A DNA stretch of 34,462 nucleotides from Pirellulales bacterium (GCA_025927475.1 JAICLL010000060.1:1-34462); one strand, 5' to 3'. Counted from the stretch's first letter, positions 1 to 8,169 are shown. Notes: generated by a model not told the origin, from the sequence alone. Made by a program: numbers and translations.

Positions 1-1
1 T

Positions 2-205
2 GCCAAGGAGCATGCCATCACGATCGCGGTGATGGGCTGCCGGGTGAACGGTCCCGGCGAGACCGACGACGCCGACCTTGGCCTGTGGTGCGGGCCAAAC
101 TTTGTGAACCTGAAGCGCCGCAGTGAAGAGCTGGGGGCGTTTCCCTACGACGCCATTTTGCCGCGGTTGAAACAAGAGCTGGACGCGCTGATCGCGAAGG
201 GCTGA
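2..205 (+). CDS. ispG: IspG (GcpE), C-terminal end, cut by window edge
   Basis: This is the last 67 codons of 4-hydroxy-3-methylbut-2-enyl diphosphate synthase, the iron-sulfur enzyme that reductively opens methylerythritol cyclodiphosphate in the non-mevalonate isoprenoid pathway. The reading frame is open from base 2. The visible motif [10 protein letters not shown] is the family signature of the C-terminal ferredoxin-like domain: its Cys is one of the three ligands of the 4Fe-4S cluster and its final Glu is the conserved active-site glutamate. The sequence then runs through [10 protein letters not shown] to a TGA stop at 203-205. The stop overlaps the ATG of the next gene (TGATG), suggesting translational coupling. 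The N-terminal TIM-barrel domain lies outside the window. The identification is secure because of the motif. Confidence 0.95.
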   Translation, partial: AKEHAITIAVMGCRVNGPGETDDADLGLWCGPNFVNLKRRSEELGAFPYDAILPRLKQELDALIAKG

Positions 206-690
206 TGGCGATGGCGGGAAATACTCGTCAATGGAGCTTGACGGCGCTATTGCTAGTGCCTTTGCTCTTGAGTCCTCTGTTTCTGTCAGCGAATCTGATT
301 CGCCGGCAGTATTTCACCTACGGGTCGGATTTCACAACGTTGTTCAATACATTCGCGTGCGCGGCAGCGTATGCCGGGATCTTCACGTGGCGGGCAATGC
401 CACGGCAGCGGCCTTGCGAGGGCGGGCCGAGACACTTAATCGTCCGCGGTGCTGTCGTAGGCGCGGGTTTCGGTCTGGTCTTCATGGGTTTGGCGGTCGG
501 GCCACCGCTGGCTTCCGATGCAGTCGGTCGAATAAGCGACCAACCGGTCGTTCTTATGCTGCTGCTTAAGCGATTTGGGATGTTCGTCGTTCTCTTCGGT
601 ACCTTTCTGGGAGCTTTCGGTGGAACTGCAGCTTGCATGGTTCTGGAATGTGTATCGCGCCGGGAGGCGCGGGCACACCGCGTGGACTAG
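205..690 (+). CDS. Hypothetical four-helix membrane protein
   Basis: A 161-residue protein that I do not recognise. Four hydrophobic stretches are visible at about residues 11-31, 44-62, 81-101 and 124-148, separated by short charged loops, so it is probably a small integral inner-membrane protein. The ATG at 205 overlaps the ispG stop codon by one base; a second in-frame ATG two codons later (211) could equally be used. The tight overlap suggests co-transcription with ispG, but nothing in the sequence links it to isoprenoid synthesis. It ends in a basic tail (RREARAHR). No catalytic motif is visible. The lack of a frame break and the coherent helix pattern support it as a real gene rather than a chance frame. 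Confidence 0.65.
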   Translation: MAMAGNTRQWSLTALLLVPLLLSPLFLSANLIRRQYFTYGSDFTTLFNTFACAAAYAGIFTWRAMPRQRPCEGGPRHLIVRGAVVGAGFGLVFMGLAVGPPLASDAVGRISDQPVVLMLLLKRFGMFVVLFGTFLGAFGGTAACMVLECVSRREARAHRVD

Positions 691-696
691 CTGACG

Positions 697-1150
697 ATGC
701 ACCTGCGCCGCGCCACCACTTCCGAGGTTCCTTTGCTCGCGGCGATGAACGGCCGGCTCCTGGAAGATGAGGCCCATCATCTTAAGCTTGCCTCCTCGGC
801 GCTCGAACAGCGGATGCGCGGCTGGCTGGCGGGCGAGTATCAGGCCGTCCTCTTTATCGACGCCGAAGAACCGGTCGGTTAAGCTCTTCCGCCCGGACGA
901 ACACGGTATCTACCTGCGGCAGTTTTACATCGAGCGCGGCCGACGGCGGCAGGGACTCGGGCGGAAAGCCATCGAGCAACTCCGGCGTGAGATTTGGCCG
1001 GCGGGCACGCAGGTCAGGCTGGAAGTGCTTGCCGGCAATCAGCCGGCCTTGGCGTTTTGGCGGGCGGTTGGGTTCGTTGATTACGCCATCAACATGCGAC
1101 CGCCGCCGCCGGCGGTTGGACCATATGCCGCCGGGCACGCGCGACAGTAA
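697..1150 (+). pseudogene. GNAT-family N-acetyltransferase, interrupted by a frameshift
   Basis: Two overlapping frames together make one GNAT acetyltransferase. The first (697-882) gives the N-terminus MHLRRATTSEVPLLAAMN and the first strands up to AVLFIDAEEPVG, then hits TAA at 880-882. The second frame continues as LFRPDEHGIYLRQFYIERG and then RRRQGLGRKAIEQL, which holds the acetyl-CoA pyrophosphate-binding signature (R/Q-x-x-G-x-G/A), followed by LEVLAGNQPALAFWRAVGF, the usual C-terminal Asn and FW/GF segment. The break is near 878-884 and needs a net +1 or -2 base change. Both halves fit the fold at the right spacing, so this is either a recently inactivated gene or an assembly/sequencing error. 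Substrate unknown. It starts 6 bases after the preceding membrane-protein gene. Confidence 0.75.
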
Positions 1151-1233
1151 GCTGGCCAATGGCTCGTGGAATGGCCTTCGTGACATGTCCTACGCGGAGC
1201 CACCGCCAGCGCACGCTTTGGGCATCCGATGAA

Positions 1234-3978
1234 TCACGGCGCTGATTCGAGGTTGATCAGCTCGCCGCCGGCGCGGGTGATCAATGCTCGTATCATCTTC
1301 TCGTGAATACCGTCTTGTAAAAAGTGCACCGAGCCGTCGCCAAATCCCGCGATGAAGCCGCCGGGGCGCCAGCCGCCGAGCTTGGGCAGCGGCTTGTCGG
1401 CGTCGTATTCGATGTCTTCCGGCTTGGTCCAGGGAACCGATCGCTTCGCCTCCACGATTGCGATCGTATTCGACGTGCCATCTTTGATATCGGCGAACGT
1501 AGTGCCTTTTGAGTCTTGAGCACCGAAGAGGGTCGTGGAGCCAACCAGGGCGAAGTACGAGGTTTCTTTACTGTTCGGATCAGCCTGGGGGTCGCGCAGC
1601 ACAGCCGGCATCTGTTCGAGAACCTTCTTGTTATTCTCGCTGTCCCACGGTTCGTCCATCTTGTATTGCCGATAGAGCGGCTCTTGCTCGAGATACGGCA
1701 AGATTTCGATCCGCCAGCTATGCGGCGTCTTGCCATCCGGGCCCATCACCATGGGCGGCGGAAAATGTTTGTTCACGTCGATGTAGTTGTGCACTGCCAA
1801 CATGATATGCTTCATGTTGTTTGTCGACTGCGCGCGGCTTGCTGACGCACGGGCGGCCATGACCGCCGGCGCCACCGCCACGATGAACGACTCGGCGGCC
1901 AGATCGGCTTGGGTCACATACTCGACCGTCGCGCCGTCGGTTTGCAGCTTACCATGTTTGAGTACGTCCTCGGCCAGGTCGATCAACATGAGGGCTGCCG
2001 CCGCTTGATTGGCCGGGCCGCGGGCCAATTGGCGGTCTGCGTCGTCCAGCCCGTTGCGTGCCAGCGTCAAGGCGGCTTGAATCGTCTCCTGCACCCGTTT
2101 GGCGTCTTGCTCGTTGGCGCAGTCGATCTGCGCGCCGACGTTCAACTTATTTCCGAGCTGGGCCGAGACGAACAGCCGCTGGCCCTGTTCCCAAAGGGGT
2201 GCAAACAGGGGGCCTGCCGGCGGAGCACGTCGCAATTCACCAATACGGTTGACCGCCATCAGGTCGACCATCGCCGCTGCTTGCCCCGTGGCCGTGTTTT
2301 CCCAACGATCCGCCCAATCCGGCCTGCTTTTTCCGGCCGACAAGATCGCGCGCTGGACGTCAATCTCCGGTCCGAAGACGATCGTCCTGTCGTCCGGCGC
2401 GTAAAAGGCTGGGCGAATGGCCGCGTCGCCGTGGTCTGAGTGATAATAGGTCTTGCCGGCGACGGTGGCCTCGACAGGCTTCCCGACCAGGTTTGCGCCA
2501 ACTTTGTTTTTCCAGTCGATGGCTTCCGTATAGCGAAGGATGGTGAGGGCGGAATCCATGAGTCTCTCTTGCCGCCCGGAATCGGGTTTCGGCAGCCGGG
2601 TGATGACCAGTTCGGCCTCGGCGACTTTTTCGGCCATCAGGCCGGTGCTTTCCTCCAGGCCGGTACCTTCATTGAGCAGTTTGGCCAGCGATTGCATGCC
2701 CGGCTGAGTAAGAATCTCCGCCGGGCGCACCGCCAGCACCGCCACGGCGCGGCTGGGCACATAGCTCAAATCGAACGATTGGTTGCGATCGGCGGCGGCC
2801 GCAGCTCTCTCCGCGGTAGTGGCTTTGGCAGGCGGTGCGGCTTGCGCCACGGCTGTGCCTGCGCCCGGTGCGCGCACGCCGGCGATGGCCAAGCCTGCCA
2901 AGGCGACCACGGCCATCAACACCGCGGCACGGCGGCGCGAGAGCGGAGCAGTTTGCAACGGTTTGTTTTCGCGTAACATTTCGATTCTCCTCAAAAAGGC
3001 GCCCCGAGTGGGAAGAAAGCCCCGTGCGGCCCAGGCGATTGCGTGATCGTCCTGGCGCAACGCCATTTGGGCCAGAGTCATCAGATAATTTTCCCGCGAG
3101 CCGGCCATCGACGCGGCCCAGGCGTCGGCAGCCAGCTCTTGTTCCAAACGCAGCCGCCGAGCGAGCCAATGCACCAGCGGATGATAGAAGTGAAGTGCCA
3201 CGCTCAGTTGCGCGAGTAACCAGGCGGCATAATCGCCTCGCGCGATGTGGGCGATCTCGTGGGCCAGCACCACCTGCCTCTCGGTAGCGGTCCAGGCGGG
3301 CCAGTCAGCCGGCAAAATGACGATTGGCCGCCGCCAGCCAATGGTGGCGGGCGTGTGCAGTGATGCCGACTGCCGCAATTCGACCGGACTCCGGCAATCC
3401 ATCTGCCGCGAGATTGCCGCGGCCTGCGCGAGCAATTTCGGATCATTGACCTGAGTCATGCCCGCTCGGTAACGATGCACGGCCAGCAAGCCCAGCACGA
3501 TGCGTCCCAGTGCCAGGCAGACGCCGCACAAAAACAGCGTGGCGACAATGCCCGGCCAGCGCCACGCGGCCGTCTCGTTGCCGTCGATGACGGGCGTCCG
3601 CTGCAATTCGTCCCAAAAGAATTGCCACGGGTGGACGCGTCCGGTAGCCCCGGCCCTTGTGGCCGGTTGGTTGGCATCGCCGCCGGTAGGCCCGGTCCTT
3701 GTGGCCGGCGCGTTGCGGTCGGCGCTGACGTTGGAACCGTCCGGCCAGGTAGCCCCGGCCCTTGTGGCCGGCATTTCACGGCCGAAGGTATACCACCGCG
3801 GCCAGGGCGAGAACGCCAGGGCCGAAACCACGGCCAGCACCACCAGCGTGCTGGCCACCGCGGTGGCGGCCGCGGCGGGGCTGCGCCGCCGCAGCGCGAG
3901 ATAAACCACCAGCCCAAGCGACGTAAACAGCGTGGCTTGTAGCACGCACCACAACAGTGAAATTCCGAGTGTGTTCAT
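1234..3978 (-). CDS. BlaR1/MecR1-like M56 metallopeptidase fused to a DUF1559 domain
   Basis: A 914-residue membrane protein. The N-terminal part is a BlaR1-type sensor protease: hydrophobic segments at about 9-28, 38-57, 143-165 and 352-369, with zinc motif HEIAH at residues 240-244 (two His ligands, catalytic Glu) and LEQELAADAW near 278-287 supplying the third ligand. Such proteases cut their partner BlaI repressor when a signal is sensed. After the last helix comes a long extracytoplasmic part. From about residue 720 the sequence is DUF1559-like (NNMKHIMLAVHNY, HSWRIEILPYLEQ, DGTSNTIAIVE, GFGDGSVHFLQ), a domain otherwise found in planctomycete pilin-like proteins. No penicillin-binding domain is visible. 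ATG at 3978 overlaps the blaI stop (ATGA). Residues 68-113 contain three copies of PATRAGAT-like peptide encoded by inserted DNA repeats. The signal sensed is unknown. Confidence 0.9.
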   Translation of the reverse strand: MNTLGISLLWCVLQATLFTSLGLVVYLALRRRSPAAAATAVASTLVVLAVVSALAFSPWPRWYTFGREMPATRAGATWPDGSNVSADRNAPATRTGPTGGDANQPATRAGATGRVHPWQFFWDELQRTPVIDGNETAAWRWPGIVATLFLCGVCLALGRIVLGLLAVHRYRAGMTQVNDPKLLAQAAAISRQMDCRSPVELRQSASLHTPATIGWRRPIVILPADWPAWTATERQVVLAHEIAHIARGDYAAWLLAQLSVALHFYHPLVHWLARRLRLEQELAADAWAASMAGSRENYLMTLAQMALRQDDHAIAWAARGFLPTRGAFLRRIEMLRENKPLQTAPLSRRRAAVLMAVVALAGLAIAGVRAPGAGTAVAQAAPPAKATTAERAAAAADRNQSFDLSYVPSRAVAVLAVRPAEILTQPGMQSLAKLLNEGTGLEESTGLMAEKVAEAELVITRLPKPDSGRQERLMDSALTILRYTEAIDWKNKVGANLVGKPVEATVAGKTYYHSDHGDAAIRPAFYAPDDRTIVFGPEIDVQRAILSAGKSRPDWADRWENTATGQAAAMVDLMAVNRIGELRRAPPAGPLFAPLWEQGQRLFVSAQLGNKLNVGAQIDCANEQDAKRVQETIQAALTLARNGLDDADRQLARGPANQAAAALMLIDLAEDVLKHGKLQTDGATVEYVTQADLAAESFIVAVAPAVMAARASASRAQSTNNMKHIMLAVHNYIDVNKHFPPPMVMGPDGKTPHSWRIEILPYLEQEPLYRQYKMDEPWDSENNKKVLEQMPAVLRDPQADPNSKETSYFALVGSTTLFGAQDSKGTTFADIKDGTSNTIAIVEAKRSVPWTKPEDIEYDADKPLPKLGGWRPGGFIAGFGDGSVHFLQDGIHEKMIRALITRAGGELINLESAP
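3643..3771 (+). repeat. Three REP1 hairpin repeats inside the M56 coding sequence
   Basis: Three near-identical 24-base units begin at 3643, 3685 and 3748. Each reads GGTAG, then C-rich stem, CTTGT loop and GGCCGG. The intervals are 42 and 63 bases, both multiples of three. On the coding (minus) strand each unit translates as PATRAGAT, PATRTGPT or PATRAGAT, so the reading frame is preserved. The same repeat occurs between genes elsewhere in the window. Confidence 0.9.
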
Positions 3979-4373
3979 GGCTTCGTCTCCGGCTTGCTAT
4001 GACCTTTGAGCACTTGTTCCAACGCCGCTCGTTCCTTGGCCGAAAGCCTCTTTTGGTCCAACAGCCGCACCAGCAGCTTCTCGCGCGAGCCTTGGAAGAC
4101 GCGCTCGACCAGGTCGGTGAGCAGCTTGCCCGACACGTCTTCATAGCTGCGTGCCGGGCGAAAGATGAACGGCCGCTCCTGGTTGACTTGCTCCAAGAAT
4201 CCTTTGTCGGCCAGGATGCGGACCAGCGTGGCGACGGTGGTGTAGGCCCGGTCGAGGCCGGCTTCCTTGAGGTCCGCCTGGACGTCGGCCACCGCCAGCG
4301 GGCCGCGTTTCCAGAAGACCTGCATGATTTCGAGTTCTCGTTCCGTGAGTTCTTTGGCGGGCGGTCGTGCCAT
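3975..4373 (-). CDS. blaI: BlaI/MecI-family transcriptional repressor
   Basis: A 132-residue winged-helix repressor. The family pattern is clear: LTERELEIMQVFWKRGPLAV at the start, the recognition region YTTVATLVRILADKGFL at about 44-60, then a wing and the C-terminal dimerisation helices (SGKLLTDLVERVFQGS). Known members bind as dimers to operators in front of their own operon and are inactivated by cleavage by the adjacent M56 protease; here the protease gene overlaps the stop codon by four bases, so the two form an operon. A GAGG ribosome binding site lies 6-7 bases before the ATG at 4373. Target genes beyond this operon cannot be seen. No classical TACA-N-TGTA operator was found upstream. 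Confidence 0.93.
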   Translation of the reverse strand: MARPPAKELTERELEIMQVFWKRGPLAVADVQADLKEAGLDRAYTTVATLVRILADKGFLEQVNQERPFIFRPARSYEDVSGKLLTDLVERVFQGSREKLLVRLLDQKRLSAKERAALEQVLKGHSKPETKP

Positions 4374-4526
4374 GCGGGGCCTCGCTGATTGTTTGGTTTG
4401 TTAGTTCTGGTTTTATAGTAGACGGTTCGGCGGCCCTGTCAAGCGGCTATGGCAAAGAATCTTGGAGAACCACCGATCACACGATTGCCACGGATGCTTC
4501 CCCCCTAGGCGTGGTGGCATTGCCAG

Positions 4527-4555
4527 TTGGCCGCGATGGTGGCCGAAACTATACT
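4527..4555 (+). promoter_or_regulatory. Possible housekeeping promoter for the oxidoreductase gene
   Basis: TTGGCC and TATACT are separated by 17 bases, a fair match to the sigma-70 consensus (4 of 6 and 5 of 6). A second -10-like TATAAT at 4585-4590 lacks a -35 at proper distance. Either would leave a leader containing the two REP1 copies. Weak evidence. Confidence 0.3.
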
Positions 4556-4606
4556 TCATGCCTCATTGCCGCCCGCGTGCAGTATATAATCGCCGCTTGG
4601 ATTCAG

Positions 4607-4661
4607 CCGGCCACGAGGGCCGGGACTGCCAGACACGCCGGCTACAAGGGCCGGGACTACC
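4607..4661 (-). repeat. Two tandem REP1 repeats in a 5' leader
   Basis: Two REP1 copies in the same orientation (heads to the right) at 4607-4630 and 4638-4661. The second ends in GGACTACC, the reverse of the GGTAG head; the first ends GGACTGCC. Each can fold as a GGCCGG-type hairpin. They sit 22 bases before the start codon at 4684, so they are likely within the transcript leader. Confidence 0.85.
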
Positions 4662-4683
4662 TTCAACTTACAGACCACACGCC

Positions 4684-5772
4684 ATGCTCGGATTCGGAAT
4701 TGTCGGCTGCGGCATGATCGCCAACTTTCACGCCAAGGCCATCGGCGACGTGCGCGGCGCCCGGCTGATCGCTTGTTTCGACACGATGCCCGCCTCGGCC
4801 GATCGGCTGGCCGCCGCCACCGGCTGCCGGGCTTATCACCGGCTGGAAGAGATGCTGGCCGATCCCAAGGTCAATGTGGTGACCATCGGCACGCCCAGCG
4901 GGGCGCATCTGGAGCCGGCGGTGGCCGCGGCTCGGGCAGGCAAGCATGTGATTGTCGAAAAGCCTTTGGAGATCACGCTCAAGCGGTGCGACCGCATCAT
5001 CCGGGCCTGCGACGACGCGGGCGTGAAGCTCGGCACGATCTTTCCCTCGCGGTTTCACGATTCCAGCCAGGAGCTAAAGCGGGCCGTCGAGGCGGGCCGC
5101 TTTGGCAAGCTGACGTTGGGCGACGCCTATGTAAAGTGGTTTCGTTCGCAGGCCTATTACGACAGCGGCGCGTGGCGCGGCACCTGGGAACTCGACGGCG
5201 GCGGCGCACTGATGAACCAGGCGATCCATAGCGTCGATCTGCTCACCTGGCTGATGGGACCAGTGGTCGAAATCCGCTCGCAAACCGCCACGCTGGCCCA
5301 CGAGCGGATCGCGGTGGAAGATACCGCCGTGGCCACGCTGCGGTTTGCCAGCGGCGCGCTGGGCGTGATCGAGGCCAGCACCGCCGCCTATCCCGGCTAC
5401 CTGAAGCGGATTGAAATTCACGGCTCCGAAGGATCGGCCGCCATGGAAGAAGAAGACCTGATCAAGTGGGATTTCGTCAGGGGAGACCGTCGCGATACGA
5501 CCGTTGTGAAGTTGATGGCCCAAAGCAAAAGCACCGGCGGCGGAGCGAGCGATCCAGCGGCGATCGGCCATCACGGGCATGCTCGGCAATTCCGCGATTT
5601 TGCCGAGTCGATCAAAAAAAACCGGTTGCCCGCTGTCGATGGCCGCGAAGGCCGCCGCAGCGTCGAGATTATTCTGGGCATTTACAAGGCCGCCGAGACG
5701 GGCCGACCCGTGACGTTGCCACTGGCGGCTGATCCGAGCCTGGCCGCCCGGAAGTCTGGCGTGAAACGGTAG
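4684..5772 (+). CDS. Gfo/Idh/MocA-family NAD(P)-dependent oxidoreductase
   Basis: A 362-residue oxidoreductase. The N-terminus MLGFGIVGCGMIANFH is the Rossmann dinucleotide-binding GxGxxA-like loop, and VEKPLEI at about 91-97 is the family EKP motif carrying the catalytic-site Lys. The C-terminal alpha/beta domain follows (GRFGKLTLGDAYVKWFR, WELDGGGALMNQAIHSVDLLTWLMG), which binds the sugar or polyol substrate; the HS-x-D-L pattern is typical. Members oxidise or reduce sugars, inositols or glycosides; the exact substrate cannot be told. The frame is open to 4462, but that part reads through the REP1 repeats, so ATG 4684, where family similarity begins, is chosen. No strong ribosome binding site is visible. 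The stop codon TAG is the TAG of the GGTAG head of the next REP1 copy. Confidence 0.93.
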   Translation: MLGFGIVGCGMIANFHAKAIGDVRGARLIACFDTMPASADRLAAATGCRAYHRLEEMLADPKVNVVTIGTPSGAHLEPAVAAARAGKHVIVEKPLEITLKRCDRIIRACDDAGVKLGTIFPSRFHDSSQELKRAVEAGRFGKLTLGDAYVKWFRSQAYYDSGAWRGTWELDGGGALMNQAIHSVDLLTWLMGPVVEIRSQTATLAHERIAVEDTAVATLRFASGALGVIEASTAAYPGYLKRIEIHGSEGSAAMEEEDLIKWDFVRGDRRDTTVVKLMAQSKSTGGGASDPAAIGHHGHARQFRDFAESIKKNRLPAVDGREGRRSVEIILGIYKAAETGRPVTLPLAADPSLAARKSGVKR

Positions 5773-5851
5773 TCCCGGCCCTTGTGGCCGGTCGCCGGGT
5801 TAAACCGTGCGATTGGCGCCGCAACTGCCCGGCACAAGGCCGGGACCTACC
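5768..5851. repeat. REP1 inverted pair
   Basis: A plus copy at 5768-5791 (GGTAG head on the left) and a minus copy at 5828-5851 (CCTACC on the right) form an inverted pair around a 36-base centre. The pair fills the gap between the convergent oxidoreductase and transporter genes and could act as a bidirectional terminator by forming a large hairpin. The plus head supplies the TAG stop of the oxidoreductase gene. Confidence 0.88.
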
Positions 5852-5883
5852 TTGAGTCAGGGGCGCCAAACCGCGCGGCCGAC

Positions 5884-7224
5884 CTACACCGCCGATTGGC
5901 TAGGCTCGATGGCGACCGGCATGTCGGGCAATACCATCACCGGCGCCGCTGCCGAGGCGGCCGCTTCTTGACTGCCCAAAAGATGACTGGGCAAAAAGCG
6001 AATCAGCAAACACGAACTGGCCGACAGCGCTCCGCCCAGCGCCACCACCACCTGAAACGCGAAGTCGGCGTCCCGATGGGCCAAGCCCGCCTGGTAGACC
6101 ACGCCGCCCAGCCAGGTGGTGGCCGCCGAGCTGATGTTGCACAACGCCATGAACAGCGCGAAGAGCGTGCCCGCCGCGTCGATCGGGCAGGCCCGTGCCG
6201 CCAGATCGACCATCACCATGCTGGCGGTCATATAGGTGAAACCCACCAGCACGCTGACGACCATGGCCGACGTGCGGTCAGTCATGTGCCAATAAGCCCA
6301 GGTGCTGGCGACGCCAAAACCCGCCGCCAGGTAAATCAACCGCTGCATCGGCACGCGGCGGCAGTAAAACCCATACGCCACACAGGCCGCCAGCGAGCCG
6401 ATGGCCATCAGCGACATGGTTTGCCCGTAGAACTCTTCGCTGAAGCCCAGCGCGTCGGTCATGTGCAGATAGAGCACGGCCTGGCAACAAGGGTTGAAGT
6501 GCCACAGAAAGAGCAAGGCCCCCACGCTATAGACCGCGGGCGTGCGGGCCGCGCGGCCCAGCGCGTCGATGGCCGCGCGCCAGTCCTCGCGCCTTCGCAC
6601 GTGGGGCTTTTCTTTCACGAAGAGCGATGTGGCCAACGTGACCGTCATCAGTCCGCCGCAGACAAAGTAGCCCAGCCGCTGCTCTTGCCGCTCGCTGAGA
6701 ATGCCGCCCAGCACGCCAGTCAGAATGGTGCCGGCATAGATGGCTGCCCATTGCACCGATTGCAGTTTGCCGGTAATGCCGCGCGGCTGGCCACACTCGA
6801 TCATGCGGGCGTCGATCACCACATCGGCAAAGATGACGGCCACCGTCGGCACCAGCAACCACGAAAGCAGCCGGTTATGGGAGCCCACCGGCATCGGTAA
6901 GCAGCCGAGCGTCAGAAACCCGGCCATCGCCACCAGGCTGGTGACGATCAAGTAGTTCTTTCGCCGGAAGCGACCCAGCGGGAAAAAGTCGGAGAGAAAG
7001 CCGAACAGCGGCTTCAAGCACCAGGGCGCCGCCAAGATGGCCACGAACGACGCGATTTGCTCGGGGCTTTCACCCCATTCGCGCAACAGCGACTGATCGG
7101 GCTGAGAGATTAGCCCCGTGGTCGGTTCGCTCATGCCCTGCACGAAGTAGATGGTGCCGAACAACAGCGACAAGCGCAGCGTAGCCGTCGGCGGCAGGGT
7201 GGGACCGTGCTGAGAACGTTCCAT
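5884..7224 (-). CDS. MFS transporter, folate-biopterin (BT1)-like
   Basis: A 446-residue integral membrane protein with about twelve hydrophobic segments. LRLSLLFGTIYFVQGM at the start, the loop KPLFGFLSDFFPLGRFRRKN (an MFS motif A equivalent between helices 2 and 3), VIFADVVIDARMIE and LQSVQWAAIYAGTILTG resemble the BT1/FBT branch of the major facilitator superfamily, whose known members carry folates and pterins. The substrate here is not proven; other MFS subfamilies are possible. The gene begins at an ATG 19 bases after the PilZ gene stop, so the two are probably co-transcribed leftwards. It ends 32 bases from the REP1 pair. Confidence 0.82.
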   Translation of the reverse strand: MERSQHGPTLPPTATLRLSLLFGTIYFVQGMSEPTTGLISQPDQSLLREWGESPEQIASFVAILAAPWCLKPLFGFLSDFFPLGRFRRKNYLIVTSLVAMAGFLTLGCLPMPVGSHNRLLSWLLVPTVAVIFADVVIDARMIECGQPRGITGKLQSVQWAAIYAGTILTGVLGGILSERQEQRLGYFVCGGLMTVTLATSLFVKEKPHVRRREDWRAAIDALGRAARTPAVYSVGALLFLWHFNPCCQAVLYLHMTDALGFSEEFYGQTMSLMAIGSLAACVAYGFYCRRVPMQRLIYLAAGFGVASTWAYWHMTDRTSAMVVSVLVGFTYMTASMVMVDLAARACPIDAAGTLFALFMALCNISSAATTWLGGVVYQAGLAHRDADFAFQVVVALGGALSASSCLLIRFLPSHLLGSQEAAASAAAPVMVLPDMPVAIEPSQSAV

Positions 7225-7243
7225 CGGAGCGGTTCACCTGCCG

Positions 7244-7618
7244 TTACTCAGAGGGCCGGTCAGAAAGAATTCCGCAAAGGAACAGCTCACCCAATGTCTC
7301 CAAAGGCACTTCGGTTTGGAACTCGCAACCAATCAGCCAGCGGCCATCGTCTTGCCTCATCAACCATCGTACCGCGCCGGGCAAGGACAGGTCGATACCA
7401 GTGTGTTTTTCGGTGAGGCGAAAAACGATCGGCTCGTTTTCGGCGGGCGGCACGTTTACCAAAAGTCGCGCGCCGCGGCGAGAGAGATCGACCAGTTGTG
7501 CCTCGTCGCCGGCGGTCGGCGCGCCGAGCGATCGCTCAATGGCGATCGCGACTGCCTCGTCGCCGGCCGCGGGGTGGCGTGGACGGCGACCGGTGAACGC
7601 CCAACGATCGAGTTTCAT
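7244..7618 (-). CDS. PilZ-domain protein (probable c-di-GMP binding)
   Basis: A protein of about 124 residues. The segment TGRRPRHPA near the N-terminus gives an Arg-rich stretch resembling RxxxR, followed by VDLSRRGARLLV, the D/N-x-S-x-x-G motif of PilZ, then strands ending in GCEFQ (C-x-F), the usual closing strand. PilZ proteins bind cyclic di-GMP and alter motility, polysaccharide or gene expression. The frame extends to a TTG at 7681, but ATG 7618 (MKLDRWAFTG) gives a more family-like N-terminus, so it is preferred. An HD-GYP gene at 19260-20501 may act on the same messenger. Its position in front of a transporter gene gives no clear pathway. Confidence 0.78.
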   Translation of the reverse strand: MKLDRWAFTGRRPRHPAAGDEAVAIAIERSLGAPTAGDEAQLVDLSRRGARLLVNVPPAENEPIVFRLTEKHTGIDLSLPGAVRWLMRQDDGRWLIGCEFQTEVPLETLGELFLCGILSDRPSE

Positions 7619-7812
7619 CGGGATAACGAGGCCTAAAGAAACGGGTATGGAAAGCTCCGCCGCAGTCCCCGCCACAAGCAAGTTTAGCTTATAATGGATG
7701 CCAAGCCCGTGAGACGCCTGTCAAAAACTCGCCAGGGTCGCTTGAGGCGGGCGTGTCGCACTTCCTAGAATGGTACGATCGCATCGCTTTCCCGGTCCTC
7801 AAAAGGCACGCC

Positions 7813-8127
7813 ATGCCCTTAGGCATCATTACCACTCTGGTCCGTGAAAAGCGGTACGGCTTTATCGCTCCTGATGACGGCGGCGCCGATGTCTATTTCC
7901 GCGCGCACGCCGTTGCGGGCGGGACCATGGAGCCGCTGTCCGAGGGAGATCGCGTGTTTTTTGAGGTCGAGACGGCCATGCCCGACGACACGCGTGGTCC
8001 GCGGGCAAGGCTGGTGGCGCCGTATCACGGCCGCCCGCCCGAGGCGTCGCCCACAGTCGAACCCTTCCGCCAGATGCGGAGGCATCCTTCGTCGCGGGCC
8101 AAAAAGCCGAGCTGGCGGAAGGGCTAA
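7813..8127 (+). CDS. Cold-shock-domain-like RNA-binding protein
   Basis: A 104-residue protein with one OB-fold similar to cold-shock domains. MPLGIITTLVREKRYGFIAPDDGGADVYF (in two pieces: GIITTLVREKRYGFIAPDD and GADVYFRAHAV) matches the GxVxxxxxxxGFI and VFxH arrangement of RNP-1 and RNP-2, and GDRVFFEVE follows as the next strand. The aromatic residue of canonical KGFGFI is replaced by Tyr-Gly-Phe. A basic tail (SSRAKKPSWRKG) may help nucleic-acid binding. ATG 7813 is chosen because AAAAGG lies 7 bases upstream; an in-frame GTG at 7753 would add 20 residues with no domain. It converges on the HU gene. Confidence 0.8.
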   Translation: MPLGIITTLVREKRYGFIAPDDGGADVYFRAHAVAGGTMEPLSEGDRVFFEVETAMPDDTRGPRARLVAPYHGRPPEASPTVEPFRQMRRHPSSRAKKPSWRKG

Positions 8128-8152
8128 CGAAAACTCACGAGGCCCTGAAAGT

Positions 8153-8169
8153 CCGACGCGTTAGCGAGG
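8153..8169 (+). repeat. REP4 fragment (GACGCGTTAGCGAGG type)
   Basis: CCGACGCGTTAGCGAGG lies between the convergent cold-shock-like and HU genes. The same core occurs at 21351-21376 and, with CCGAAGCGTAAGCGAGG, at 33956-33977. This copy lacks the GTAG head seen in the second copy. Confidence 0.65.

Larger units (their letters stand above)
4374..4683. other. 310-base divergent intergenic region
   Basis: This gap separates blaI (leftward) from the oxidoreductase gene (rightward). It holds an AT-rich stretch at about 4390-4425 that on the minus strand contains TACTAT, a possible -10 for blaI. On the plus strand a weak promoter candidate TTGGCC-17-TATACT spans 4527-4555 and an isolated perfect TATAAT lies at 4585-4590. 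Two REP1 repeats follow at 4607-4661. No credible coding frame is seen, although one frame stays open from 4462 into the downstream gene. Confidence 0.6.

Noticed and set aside
4462..4683. N-terminal extension of the oxidoreductase gene
   Set aside because: The extra 74 codons read through two REP1 repeats and a likely promoter, and the Rossmann motif starts right after ATG 4684.
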